From: Linnemannia hyalina
Lineage: Eukaryota; Mortierellomycota; Mortierellomycetes; Mortierellales; Mortierellaceae
Length of the DNA stretch: 64,000 nt
Reading direction: 5' to 3'
NCBI GenBank assembly: GCA_019671135.1
Contig: JAHRHY010000008.1
Coordinates: 620,001-684,000, forward strand
Made by a program: the position numbers and the translations under genes. Shown here piece after piece: positions 48,244 to 59,462 of this stretch. The notes under the pieces were generated by a model. That model had not been told where the DNA came from. It saw only the letters and a program-made list of their open reading frames with translations, and did no database searches. How positions within the stretch are numbered: position 1 is the stretch's first letter; each line of letters begins with the position of its first letter.

Positions 48244-51200
48244 TCACTCGGCAGCAGCAGCAGCAGCAGCACCCTTCCTCCGCGTATTCCTCTCCCTCCT
48301 CGGCCGCGTCGCAAGACTATTACTCGCCTTCCACTCGGCGGGCAACTGGAACCGGAAACTAGGGTTCAAAACCTCTGCCGGGAAATTCCAGTACTTTTGT
48401 TGATACTTCAACACCTGGTGTAAGGACGAGACAGCCATCGCGTTCGGTTTCACACTGTTCAACGTTCCCTGGAACGAGGCAAAGGGGAATGCGCGTGTGG
48501 GCGCTGTGGCTGGGAGGAGGGAGTGTGGTAACAGTTCTTCCAAACATGCTGTTGCTGAGAGTGCGAGCGGTTCAAACTCGTATCCTCCTTCCAGAGACAG
48601 GATCACACGTCCTCCTGCTAGTGTCTGGACCAGACGCGTCAAAATCGCGAATCCTTGCGGTGATACCGTGTATCCACCAATCTAGCATGGGTTCAAAAAA
48701 ACCCCCCCGTTTACGTGCCGAGTGGTTAATTGATCAGTCAACGTATTGAACGTTTTGAGCGATAGGCACAAGAGAGCTGACAAAGTTAAAAAATAAAATA
48801 AAATAAAAATGAAGTGCTTACATTGGCGGCGTGTCCATCGGCAGCATCGAACCCAGCAGAGACCATCACCAGATCTGGTCCAAACTGCCTGGCAATAGGC
48901 AGCAGGACATACCAAAATGCCGCAATATACTCCACATCTCCCATCGCTTGTCCTAATTTTGCGAAAGAATAAAATCATAGACGTGTGTCGACATTAGGTC
49001 ACGTCCCTCGCCCATATAATCATGTCTGTGTCACGAAAATTAAAACCTCCATGTTTACCTCTGCCGTAGGAAGACCAAGCAATGTTGACGTTAGTGCCCT
49101 CGCCAGCTTCTTCTCCACACTCATCGGGTGCGCCAGTGAAAGGATAGAAATGGCCATTGTCCCAACGATGGAGTGATATGTACAAGACGTTGGGGTTTTC
49201 GTAAAAGATCTGTTGTGTGCCGTTTCCGTGGCTATTGTTGGTAATTAACACGAGCATATCTGTTAGACAAGTGCATTGGCGCGATATAAATGACAATGCC
49301 AGCATGGGCAGAACCGTATCCTAATGACTTACTGGACGTCCCAGTCGATGATGAGGATCTTTTGCACGGTCAGCGGATACCTCGACAGGGTCAGGTTCAC
49401 AGCAACTCCGACATTGTTGAAGAAACAGAATCCCCTATATCAACCATCGAATAAACCAGAACAACATCAGTCATCGTCTCAAATAGAGTGCCAATCGATT
49501 CAACAAAAAAAAAGGAAGAAAGAAGCAACTCACATGGCCTCATCTTCTTCGGCGTGATGTCCTGGAGGTCGAATGATGGCAAAGCCGTTCTTGCACCGTC
49601 CCGTAACAACCTGATCGACCAATGTGATCAGAGATCCTGCTGCAACCTTGGCTGCCGTGCTGGAGTGGAACGGGTTCCAGGTTGTGTCGACAGCAATACC
49701 CAGTTGTCCACAACTCATGGTAAACGTGAGCCCTGGAGGGCGGATAATGACGGAGTCGCCGGTGGGCATAGGCGCAGGAGAGACTGCTTGGTGGCCCTTC
49801 TTCTTTGTAACCATCTTGGAGTCCTTCTGCCCCGACTTGTCACCAGACTTGTCCTGGGCATTCTTTTCATCGTCCTTGGCATCAGTCTCTGCATCATCCT
49901 TCGTTTCCTCGGCTGCCGTTTCTGCAGGTCCAGATTCCGCGTCCGACTTTTTGACCACTGATGTATCGGCGATTTCCTGTGTGGCCACAGTTCCAGATTG
50001 CCCCTGCATGCTCCGCGACGTTCGCCTCTCGCTGTCAATGACATTCTCAGTCGAGATTCCGTCCTCGAGTTTCGGCTTCTCTGCAGCCGCCTCGCCTGTA
50101 GCCTCTGCCTCGACATCGACATCCAAAGGAGAGATGCGCTTTTCGCCTGCCAAAAGAGACATCGCAGGCTTGTTCTCGTCCCATTCCTCTAATTTGGGTA
50201 TCCTTTGAGGCAGCTGGCTCGCCAGAGATGGATCCATGCCACCAGCAACAGCCAGAGCAGCCTCACTAGGAGGAGGACCCACCTGGTCTGGCTTGTCGTC
50301 GTCGTCATCGTCGTCCTCAGGTGCCAGTGCTGCCGCCTTGATGTCATCAGGCACCATATCCTCCTCTCGCTGGGCATATAGTGTCGAGGACATACTGACA
50401 AGTGACGACATCCGGACAACCGATCCTCGCATGCTGGAGCGTCTACGCCCAAGAGCGGGCGAATGCAGATCGACCTCCATCGCATCCTTGTCCTTGTCCT
50501 TGGCCGTGCCGTCCGTCGGGGATCCTGCTGGGGCCATGTCAGTATCCTCAGAAGCAGGTTCAGCCGTCAGCGCCCCTGTCGCGGTTGGTGCACTCGCTGC
50601 GCTCGATCTTGTCGTAGGAACTAGGATGTTTCCTCTTGATGCCTTTCTTGGTCGTCCGCGCTTGGCAGGCTTCTTGACAACCTCCACTTCTTTGTCCTCC
50701 TCCTCATCATCGTCCTCTTCCTCTTCCTCCTCTTCGTCTCCTTCGTCACCTTCATCCTCAGCTTGTGCATCAATGTCCTCCTCGATCTCGTCCTCCATCT
50801 GCAGTCCCGAATCCTCGAGTCCATTCTCTAACGCATACTGTCGGTTTTGAGCGGCTGTGCAGCAGTAGTTCCGGACATGAGTGTCGGTATGGGCCGCAAT
50901 CAGCTCCTCGATGGTCGCCTCACGCCCTTGGATCCACTTGACCAGACTCAGCATACCATTCTTTTGGAACTGACCCAAGATTTCGACCAGACGCTCTGGC
51001 TGCTCAGGATGGTGGCGCTCCTCCGGGTTGGTATTACACTGGCATTTGTGCAAGAGCATCCTGCGGTCGTAAGCAAGTCCTGTGTGTCGACGAGCAGTGC
51101 GACCCAGCTCAGAGTGATAAAACTTTTCATACGAGACCCAGTTCTCCTGGGGTTCGTGCCCATTAGGCCCATACCGAAGGAAACTGCTGCTGGTTGAACA

Positions 51201-53804
51201 GGCGCGAAGTTGGCTGGGCTTGACCCATTCGTCGTGGTGAGGCGAAAATCCCTCAAAGTGGACCAGGACTGACTTGGGGTTGATATGGTCGTGTGGGTCA
51301 TCCTCCAAATCAAGAACTCGTCCTGCGAACCAGGTGCCGTTGGTGTCCGACTTCATCGACTCAACCAGCTCTCCAATCTTGAAGGGTCTCTCGCTCTTTG
51401 TCCGTGACTTCTTGGACCGATCACCTAACCATCACACGAGCAAATAGTCGTTCAGTAATGGATAAACAGACAAAGGAAAGCATGCTAGCATCAACAGGAA
51501 ATGCTTCATACCTGATGGCTTGTTCGATTTTTGGAGATTGAGACCCTGGAGACCATTGCGGACATCCAGCTGGTCATCCGAATCATCGTCATAAAATTCC
51601 TCCTGACCATCGATCGATCCATGAGACGAGTTCCTGGATGTGAGATACAGGCCCAGGCCACCGCCTGTTCCAAGTGTTGACCCGGGCAAGAGCGATTTCT
51701 TCCCGTCGCTGATGTTCTTGGGTCTTCGTCGTCGCTTGTGGCTTCCGCTAGAGGATACACTAGCATTGCCGTCACTGTCCTCAGCCGCACTCTGCCTGAA
51801 GACAGACAGGTTGGCATTGTTGAATCGAGGCTTGTCCAGGAGGTTGGGACTCATGGCGCGATGGTGGAGAGAGCTGTACTGCAGAGGTTGATTCGGGTAG
51901 GGAGCAGGTCCTTGCGGTTCGGGTGCATAATCCTATTGGGTGATGATAGAATAGGTAATGGGCGATATGTTAAACAGGTGTGCTTATGAGATGCCAGTGG
52001 GCTGCTTGGCTGCGTCGAGCACCCTCTCTCTCTCTCTCTCTCGGTTCCTCCCTCTCTCTCTGTCTCTCTATCTCTCTCCTCTCTCTCTCTTCTTCCGCTC
52101 ATGTTGTACCCAATTGGAAAAAGAAGGGGCGGGTTGAAAACCGTGAGCAGGGAAGGATGGGCAGGAGGGAATAATATCAGGGCACTAAAGAGGGGACGAT
52201 CGGTCTGAGTGGATCGAAATTAAAAACTGAAGAGAAAAGAGAAGTGGCTTCGATTTTTCCACCTTCGATCCCTTCGCGGTACTGTACGTGAATTTTTTTT
52301 TCTTTTTTTTCAGGCGTGTGATATCCCCGACTGGGGGAAGAGGGACAGGTCTGACCTTTGCCATGTGGCCCCGCCCAAAGTCCCTCCTCCCTTCAAAGAA
52401 CGCACAAGAACAAAACGACATCCCACGATGTACAACTGAAAGTATAAAATGACGCGTACCTGTTGTGGTCGTCCATACACCGGATCCTGTCCAAAGTGTG
52501 CACTGCTGCTACTGTGGTAGTGGTGACCTGGTGGAGGTGGCCCATAAGGCTGCGATTGAAATGATCCAGAAGAGTAGTGCTGTGGTGGACCATCGTAGCC
52601 ATGGAGTGGGTGGTCATAGCAACCAGACGCTTCTGGATGATGGGAGTAGCCGTACGATCCTTCAGAGGGATGGTGCGGGTAGTTGGCTGATCCACCATGA
52701 CGATTGTAGTACGAATCGTCTCTCTTTGGGTCTGGAACCTTGGCGGCTGGCTGGAGAGGAGACCCAGACGATCCTGGCTCGACCCTGCTCGACGACGCGA
52801 CGCCTTTGAGGTATCCCTGATTCGCTCTTTCCAATGCCTCCCTTTCGCGATCCCTCTTCTCCATTAACAAAAAGCTGTACGACGACAAGTTGAGTCCTGA
52901 AGGGGGCGGCAAAATTGGCGGGTTTGGTTTGTGAGTCGGGACAAAGTACTGTGGTGGCTGTGGCGATTCTCCAGCCAAGGGTGTGGACGCCGAAATGGAC
53001 AAAATGGGCGGCACCAACGCCGGTGGTCTTGATCCAGGTGAATCCATGCCTGGAGGCCGCTCTGGTCGATACTGCTGTGGGCCGTCGTAAGGGCGACTTT
53101 GCACCCTCTCGTGACCTGGCCCATAAGGCGTATTTAGCTGTTGGATCTGCTGTGGATAATGCTGCGGCTGCGGCTGCTGTTGCTGCGAGTAATCGTAATG
53201 AGCTGACGAAGGGACGGCGGGGGGTGGAGGATGCTGCCCGCTGTAATGAGGTCTATTCGAGGGCTCATTGTTTGAGTCTGGAGATACCATTGTTTGGACA
53301 GGACATATCAGAACACCACTTAAATATATAAAGCAAAAAGAGCAACCAAGGCAACTCCAATCAAATGACATCGCGAAACTCACAGTGTGGATATGGCTCT
53401 TGCCGTTGCGGTGGTTGTTGCTGCTGCTGCTGTTGGTAGTATGGACGTGGTTGTTGTTGTTGGCTGTATTGTTGACCGTGGTGAGAGGGCGACTGTTGCT
53501 GCTGCTCCTGTTGCCAATGCTGTCTTGGGGACGCGCCATAATGTTGAGGTGGTGGTGGTTGTTGCTGTTGATACTGCTGGTGTTGCTGGTGCTGCTGTTG
53601 TTGATGCTGTGGGTGCTGGGGGTGCTGATGATGTTGCGGATATGGCTGCTGATATTGCTGGCGCTGGTTAGGGTCGTGAGGTGGATGGGACCAGGTCTGT
53701 CTATCATGCGTCGTCGCGTGGTCCTCGGAGGTCTGGGGGCGCGAACTAGCCGAGTCCGCCTCGGAGTCCTTCTGGGCAGGCGACAAGAGCAGCTTCAGGT
53801 CCAT
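48244..53804 (-). CDS. Class II histone deacetylase with Tudor-like domain and long Gln/Pro N-terminus
   Basis: Eight exons (53804-53384, 53277-52460, 51932-51512, 51424-49534, 49434-49333, 49231-49059, 48952-48822, 48681-48244) give 1464 aa. Residues 1-550 are Gln/Pro/His/Ser-rich. A Tudor/chromo-barrel-like domain follows at about 565-620 ([31 protein letters not shown]). The HDAC fold starts near 665 ([16 protein letters not shown]), is interrupted at about 757-1108 by an acidic linker, and resumes with GHH (His1176/1177), DWDVHH (Asp1216, His1218), GFDAADGH (Asp1311) and EGGY (Tyr1353), so all catalytic residues are present. CQC (681-683), His692 and Cys1125 match the extra zinc site of animal class IIa HDACs. 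It should remove acetyl groups from histone or other lysines in the nucleus. Yeast HDA1 and fission-yeast Clr3 are the functional comparisons. Confidence 0.9.
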
Positions 53805-54213
53805 GGGTTAGGATGAAGAAGAGTGGGGTTACGAGATGAGTATGAGAGGGGAAGCGAAGATGCGCGTCGTGTTTTTTTTTTGTTTATTGTTCCTTGGTGA
53901 TGCCGACGAGCTGTTCTCTGTCCCAACAAATGCAGAACGAGAGTACAAATAGGAGAGTGGTTGACTAATGCATGCAAAAAGACAAAAGAGAAAAGGGTTA
54001 AGGACCAGCAGAGCAAAGGAAGAGGAAGGAAATAAAGAGACAAGGAAAAAAGGACTAAGGAATCAATGCAAAAGGGGATGATGAACGTCACCGTTTTCTT
54101 GAAAAAAAAAATCGCGTCTCAGATAGACAAACATCCACATCCAAACACACATCGCAAAGAGCGCGATAGAAGAGGCGTTATCCTCTCGTTATTTTTATTG
54201 GTACTTTTCATAG
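53805..54213. promoter_or_regulatory. HDAC upstream region
   Basis: About 400 nt between PRO2 (stop at 54214) and the HDAC start, both on the minus strand. It holds the PRO2 3' end and the HDAC promoter and leader. No gene. Confidence 0.5.
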
Positions 54214-55717
54214 TTATCCTCGGAGGGTGGCAATGGTGTCGTTGCCCTTCAACTCTATCCGCTCGTGCAAGAACTCCTTCTTGCCCTCACCAGTCCCATA
54301 GTTGCCCGTGGCCTGGCCTTGACCATACAGACGGTACTTATAGATCACCAAACCTTCCAGACCAACGGGACCACGCGCATGAGTTTTGTTGGTGCTCACA
54401 CCCACCTCCGCACCAAATCCATAGCGGAATCCGTCGGCAAAACGCGTGCTCGCGTTCCAGTAGACACCAGCAGCATCGACGCCTGCCATGAACTTGTTGG
54501 CTTCAGCCTCGTCCTCCGTTAAAATGGCGTCCGTGTGCTTCGACCCGTGCTCGTTAATGTGCTCAATAGCCTGCTCTGCGGACTCGACCGTCTTGACCGC
54601 AAGAGTGAGCTCCAAGAACTCTGTATCATAATCCTCGTCGTCACTAGCCTGGATCTTGTCCTTGTTCTCCTCGAAGATTTCTGCGACGCCCTCTTTTTGA
54701 AGAGTAGCCAAAGAAGCCGCGTCGCACTTGAGAGTTACGCCATTATCGACAACCAACGCCTTAGCCAGCTCCTGGAAAAAGTTGGACTTCAAGTGAGAAG
54801 AGTGAACAAGGAGTGTCTCGGTCGAGTTGCAGGCGGCGGGGTATGTGGTTTTGGCGTCGACCACGACGGTCTTGGCGAGATCCAGCTTGGCCGACTCGGC
54901 CACGTATGTCGAGCACAATCCGTCAGCGTGTCCCAGAACAGGGATTCTAAACCATTAAAAAAGTACAGCGTAAAGGTCAGACTCCCAAAAATAAAATACA
55001 GAAAGAGAACTCCGACGTCGCTGACAACAAGGTTGAGAGGGATCCTTACCGAGTGTTCCACTGGATGTACTTGACCAAGGCGTTGCTGCCTCTGGGAATA
55101 ACGAGGTCGATGTACTTGTCCTGCTTCAACAGCGCATCAATATCCTGTCTCGACTCGACAATCTGCACAGCATCCGCCAGATTCAAACCTTCGCTGCCGG
55201 CAGCGTCCAATGCCTCTCTAATCGCCTTGGAAATAGCGCTGCAAGTGTGGAAACTCTCCTTGCCGCCCTTCAAAATCGCAGCGTTGCCTGACTTAAGCGC
55301 CAAAGCCGCAATGTTGACAACGACCTCGGGTCTCGCCTCAAAAATGACCAACAACACACCAACGGGGCAGGACACCCTGTAGAGATCGAGACCGTTATCC
55401 AGCTTGGTTGCCGAGTGGACCTTTCCTGAGGGGTCCTCGAGTTCGTCGATATCCTTGATTCCCTGCAACATTGTCTCGAACTTGCCAGCACCCTCAAGGT
55501 CGAGACGTTTATAGAGCGAGGACGAGAGCTTGCCCGCCTCAACTTGTTTCAATGCGAGATCCTTGTCGACCTTGTTGGCGGCCAGGATATCTGCCTTTGC
55601 CAGAGCGAGCTTTGAGTAGATTTGGTTGAGGAAGACGGACTTTTGGGCGGTGGTGATAGTCTGGAGGACGTTGGCGGCCTGGCGGGCATTGAAAGCGATC
55701 TGAGTGATACTGTCCAT
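54214..55717 (-). CDS. PRO2: Gamma-glutamyl phosphate reductase (glutamate-5-semialdehyde dehydrogenase)
   Basis: Two exons, 55717-55050 and 54946-54214 (GTAAGG...TTTAG, phase 2), give 466 aa, matching yeast Pro2. It reduces gamma-glutamyl phosphate to glutamate-5-semialdehyde with NADPH, the second step of proline synthesis from glutamate, in the cytoplasm. Family blocks are clear: CPVGVLLVIFEARPEVVVNI, ALKSGNAAILKGGKE, DLVIPRGSNALV in exon 1, and TYPAACNSTETLLVH with the catalytic Cys262 in exon 2. The C-terminal GTGEGKKEF block is also present. In fungi it is separate from glutamate 5-kinase, unlike the fused animal and plant P5CS. Nothing unusual. Confidence 0.96.
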
Positions 55718-57462
55718 CTTTGATAGCTCTGTTATTAGGCGTAGTAGGTTGTGGTATTTGATACTGCTGCCTTTGTTGTCGACGGTAAGCTAGAGGTTGC
55801 TGTTCCTGAAGAAAAGAAAAGTAAAGGCCGTTATGCGAGGAGGAGTGATGAGGAGGAATGAGGAACAAGAAAAGAAAGAAGAGGAGACAAAATTGTCCGA
55901 GAACCGCATCAATTTTGAGTGGTCTTGACTCACCCACCCGCAGGAACAGATCACGTGCGCATTCATCGTCTTCTGTTGGCTGTAGATCGCCTCTCCCGCA
56001 GTCACGTCCCGCCGTTGCTCACGGTGAGACTCTTCGAATGCGACGCGTAGGACGCGACAATAGTCTAATCAACACCTCCTTTTACTGTTCATGGACCAAG
56101 TCAGAGGGCATGTCGACACCGCACCTGGCCCCCGTTCATGACAGTCTAACCTGTGCTCTTTTTTTCTTTGTTGTCAGATCTCACACGCGTAGTGCGGGGT
56201 CAAGGTCTTTCTTCCCCATGATTCGAACAAATGTCGCAGGTCTTCAAAACCATAAGACATTCGGGAACTAAAAAAAAAAAAAAGAAACGCGTTTTACACA
56301 ATCTCGTAGCTCTTATAATCCTTCGCTTCATCCACATCTTTGTTGTGATCCTTCCTGTCGTCTGCTCTTTCTTGACTCTCTTTATCTTTTTTCTTCATCT
56401 CCTTCTCTCTCATTTTTCCGTTCCAACTCTCCCACTTTTTCCTCATCCTTCCCTTCTCCGCTTCCTTTTTTTCCCACACACGAAACCTCTTGACTGCCGC
56501 TCGAGACCAAAGTGCCGTTTTCCTCTTCTTTTCTTTTGTGCGTGCAGCATCCTTCTTACCCACTATTGGTAGAAAACCACTTCTTTTTGCATTTTACCGC
56601 AATCTCCGCTCCTGCATAGTCGTCCGGCAAAAGGTGCGTCATCCCCTTTCCTTCTTCTTTACAGCATACCGTATCCTTGCGTGTGAGTGCGTGTGTGATA
56701 CTGTCCTCTCTGCCCGTTGGTGTCCTCTTTCAGCACGTTCACCCTTTCTCTCACTTCACTCCCACGCCACGCTTTGAGCACTAATCGACGGCGTTCGCCT
56801 GGTGCATCGCTTCGCGTAACTGTTTGAAGAGAACCGTGCGTACACTAGACAAAGCAGTGCTTTTTTACTCTTCTTACCATCGCACCCTTCACTTGTTCCT
56901 TTCCGCTCCCCTCCTGCACCCCCTTCCCCCCTTCCTCCTCTTTTTCAACAGGCAAACAGACAGAAATATACGCCTGATCTTCACATCCTTCTCCTTTCAG
57001 TCCTCTCTGTCTCCTCCCTTCCCCACTTCCCCACTCACTCCTTGATAAATCGTTAGACTGAATCTTCTCGAGTGTCGTCAAATCCACGTCTCCCCTTCTT
57101 TCTTTTTCTTACAAAACTCCATAACTTTATCATTCTTCTTTTTTAGGTTAAAAGGCATTCCTCTTGGACCTCCTTTCTTCCTCTCTTACTTTCTCACAAT
57201 TCTTTTTTCCGATTACCCTTAGTGTTTTCTTCTCTACTCACTCCCGCCCTTTTGTTTTTCTTCCTTACAACCTCCCTCCTCAGAACCTCCTTATCAAATT
57301 CGTTTTCTTATTTTTTGATATTCCTCCTCCTTACATAGCTGTCACAACCAACGCAACCACGCTACAACAAACCCATTATCATATTCTTTCCTTTGATCCT
57401 TCCTACTTTCTCATCCTTCTCTTTCTTACGCTCTTTCTTCTTTTTCCTTTCCTCCTTTCGCG
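55718..57462. promoter_or_regulatory. Divergent upstream region, PRO2 / alpha-galactosidase
   Basis: About 1.7 kb. A short A-run lies near 56270-56283. From 56330 to the ATG at 57463 the + strand is strongly CT-rich, which suits a long leader for the alpha-galactosidase. No credible gene seen. Confidence 0.45.
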
Positions 57463-59319
57463 ATGAGATCCCCCCTCACACATATCCTCCTCCTCTGGCA
57501 ATCCATCCGCCAATCCTACTTCAACCCAAATGCCGCCCCCACAGATCTCGGTCTCCCTCCCTTCGTCTCCAAACCCTCCATCCACCTTCTATCCCCAACC
57601 CCACCCATGGGGTTTAACAACTGGGCCCGGTACGAATGTAATCTTGACCAGACCCTCTTCACCGATACTGCTGACTGGATGGTAACCCATGGGTTGTTGA
57701 AGGCTGGGTATGATACCGTGACGGTGGATGATTGCTGGATGACCATGGATCGTGATCCGGTCAGTCAAAATTTGGTAGTTAATACGACGTTGTTCCCGCA
57801 GGGGATGCTTTGGTTGGGGAAATATCTCCATGAGAGGGGGTTCAAGTTTGGGATCTATCAGGATGCGGGCTACAAGACTTGTGGAGGCTACCCTGGGTCG
57901 TTGGGGCATTATGACAGGGATGTTGCTCAGTTTGCTGGGTGGGAGGTCGATTTTATTAAGCTGGATGGGTGCTACATTAACAAGAACGAGTCCCTGCCAG
58001 AAAGTCCTACCCTTGAACCGACATTCCGACAGCTCTACCAGGGGTTCGGACTCGCCATCCAGTCCCAACCGCGGCCTATGGTCTACTCTGAATCCGCCCC
58101 CGCCTACTTTGCGGGACTTTCTGCAGGAACCGGAGACCGAGTCGGGAGGGACTGGTATAAGGTCCATACCTGGATCGGACAATACGGACAGCTCTGGCGG
58201 CACTCGACAGATATTTCGGTCTACAAGAAGGATGGCAAGTCTCGATGGCCGAGCGTCATGACCAATTACCGCTTCAACATCCGTCTTGCCCGGTTCCAGA
58301 AACCTGGCAACTGGAACGACCCGGACTTTATTATCACGGGCGATGATGAAGGCCTGACTATCGAGGAACAGAAATCCCAGTTCGGCCTCTGGTCCATCAT
58401 GGCCGCCCCCCTTATCCTCAGCACAAACGTCAAAGCCCTGAGGGCCGACCAAATCGCCTACCTGACCAACCCAGAAATCATCGCCATCAACCAGGACCCC
58501 CTGGGAATCCAAGGCCGCATCGCCTGGCGCACCAACGACGACAGCGACGTCCTCGTCAAACCCCTCCAAAACATCTCCATCCGCGCCGCTGCAGTCCTCA
58601 ACAAGAAAAACACCGTCTCGACCATTGCCGTCCCCTTCTCCCGACTCGGCTACACCTTCCAACCATCAACCGTCCCAAGCGGCTGCGAATATCTCGTCCG
58701 CGAACTCTTTTCCCAATCCGAAGAAACCCTCAAAGTCTTCAACCCCCGCAACGAGTCCCTTACAACCGTCCTTAGACCACATGCAACTGCACTCTTTAAA
58801 ATCACAACCCTCACCAACCAGGCCGCCTGCAGACCCACCCTCCCCACGGGCGCCATCTACCTCACATCCCCCCTCCTCTGCATGGACGTCTTCAACTCCG
58901 AGACTGCCCCCGGAACCCCCGTCCTAGCATTCCAATGCACCCGTAACGAGAACCAACTCTGGCAAATATCCTCCATCCCCCCACCCTTCGAGAACCCACA
59001 AGCCTCTGTCGAAGGCGCCGGGGCAGACCCCAAGTCGTTGCTCTGGATCAAGACCCTCGACAACCTCTGCCTAGACACCGAGCTGACGAATGTGGCCCCC
59101 GCACCGGGTTCCAAGATCGTCATCAATCCTTGTGATGCTACCCGCGAGACCCAGCAGTGGACTTATGATCCTATGCTCGGCACTTTGTTCCATATGTACA
59201 CGGGTTTCTGCGCCGATGCTCCTGGCGCGGCTACGATTGCTGACGTGTCGCTTATTCCTTTGAGGCTCTGGAAGTGCGGTGACCAAAAGGACAGCCAAGT
59301 CTGGTCCATGCCCGCCTAA
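57463..59319 (+). CDS. GH27 alpha-galactosidase with C-terminal ricin B-type lectin domain
   Basis: A single exon of 618 aa with no intron. The GH27 barrel begins with PPMGFNNWARYEC, continues through DDCWM, FGIYQDAGYKTCGGYPGS and FIKLDGCY (nucleophile Asp168), then WRHSTDIS (acid/base Asp250) and WNDPDFI. A C-terminal region at about 450-615 has repeated lectin features (CMDVF, NQLW, CLDTE, QQWTY, FCADA, SQVW), that is, a ricin B/CBM13-type beta-trefoil. It should cleave terminal alpha-galactose from plant galactomannans, raffinose sugars or fungal glycans, with the lectin holding the substrate. The N-terminus (MRSPLTHILLLW) is a weak signal peptide, so secretion is likely but not certain. 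Lack of introns sets it apart from most neighbours. Confidence 0.93.
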   Translation: MRSPLTHILLLWQSIRQSYFNPNAAPTDLGLPPFVSKPSIHLLSPTPPMGFNNWARYECNLDQTLFTDTADWMVTHGLLKAGYDTVTVDDCWMTMDRDPVSQNLVVNTTLFPQGMLWLGKYLHERGFKFGIYQDAGYKTCGGYPGSLGHYDRDVAQFAGWEVDFIKLDGCYINKNESLPESPTLEPTFRQLYQGFGLAIQSQPRPMVYSESAPAYFAGLSAGTGDRVGRDWYKVHTWIGQYGQLWRHSTDISVYKKDGKSRWPSVMTNYRFNIRLARFQKPGNWNDPDFIITGDDEGLTIEEQKSQFGLWSIMAAPLILSTNVKALRADQIAYLTNPEIIAINQDPLGIQGRIAWRTNDDSDVLVKPLQNISIRAAAVLNKKNTVSTIAVPFSRLGYTFQPSTVPSGCEYLVRELFSQSEETLKVFNPRNESLTTVLRPHATALFKITTLTNQAACRPTLPTGAIYLTSPLLCMDVFNSETAPGTPVLAFQCTRNENQLWQISSIPPPFENPQASVEGAGADPKSLLWIKTLDNLCLDTELTNVAPAPGSKIVINPCDATRETQQWTYDPMLGTLFHMYTGFCADAPGAATIADVSLIPLRLWKCGDQKDSQVWSMPA

Positions 59320-59462
59320 TCCCACAGTATTCCTACTATCATATATATCTCTCTTTCCTATCCCTGTATCTACTTGTAAATAAAACCATCAACATCTTTT
59401 ACAAAAACACGGTCCATTACTTGCTGGTAGACTTTATTATGCGTCAAGAAAGAAGGGGCCTC

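Noticed and set aside
53268..53816. Leu/Val/Trp-rich 182-codon frame on the + strand
   Set aside because: Antisense of the CAG/CAA-rich first exon of the HDAC gene.
57589..58662. 357-codon open frame antisense to the alpha-galactosidase
   Set aside because: Mirror of a highly biased coding strand; Val/Asp/Gly-rich with no domain.
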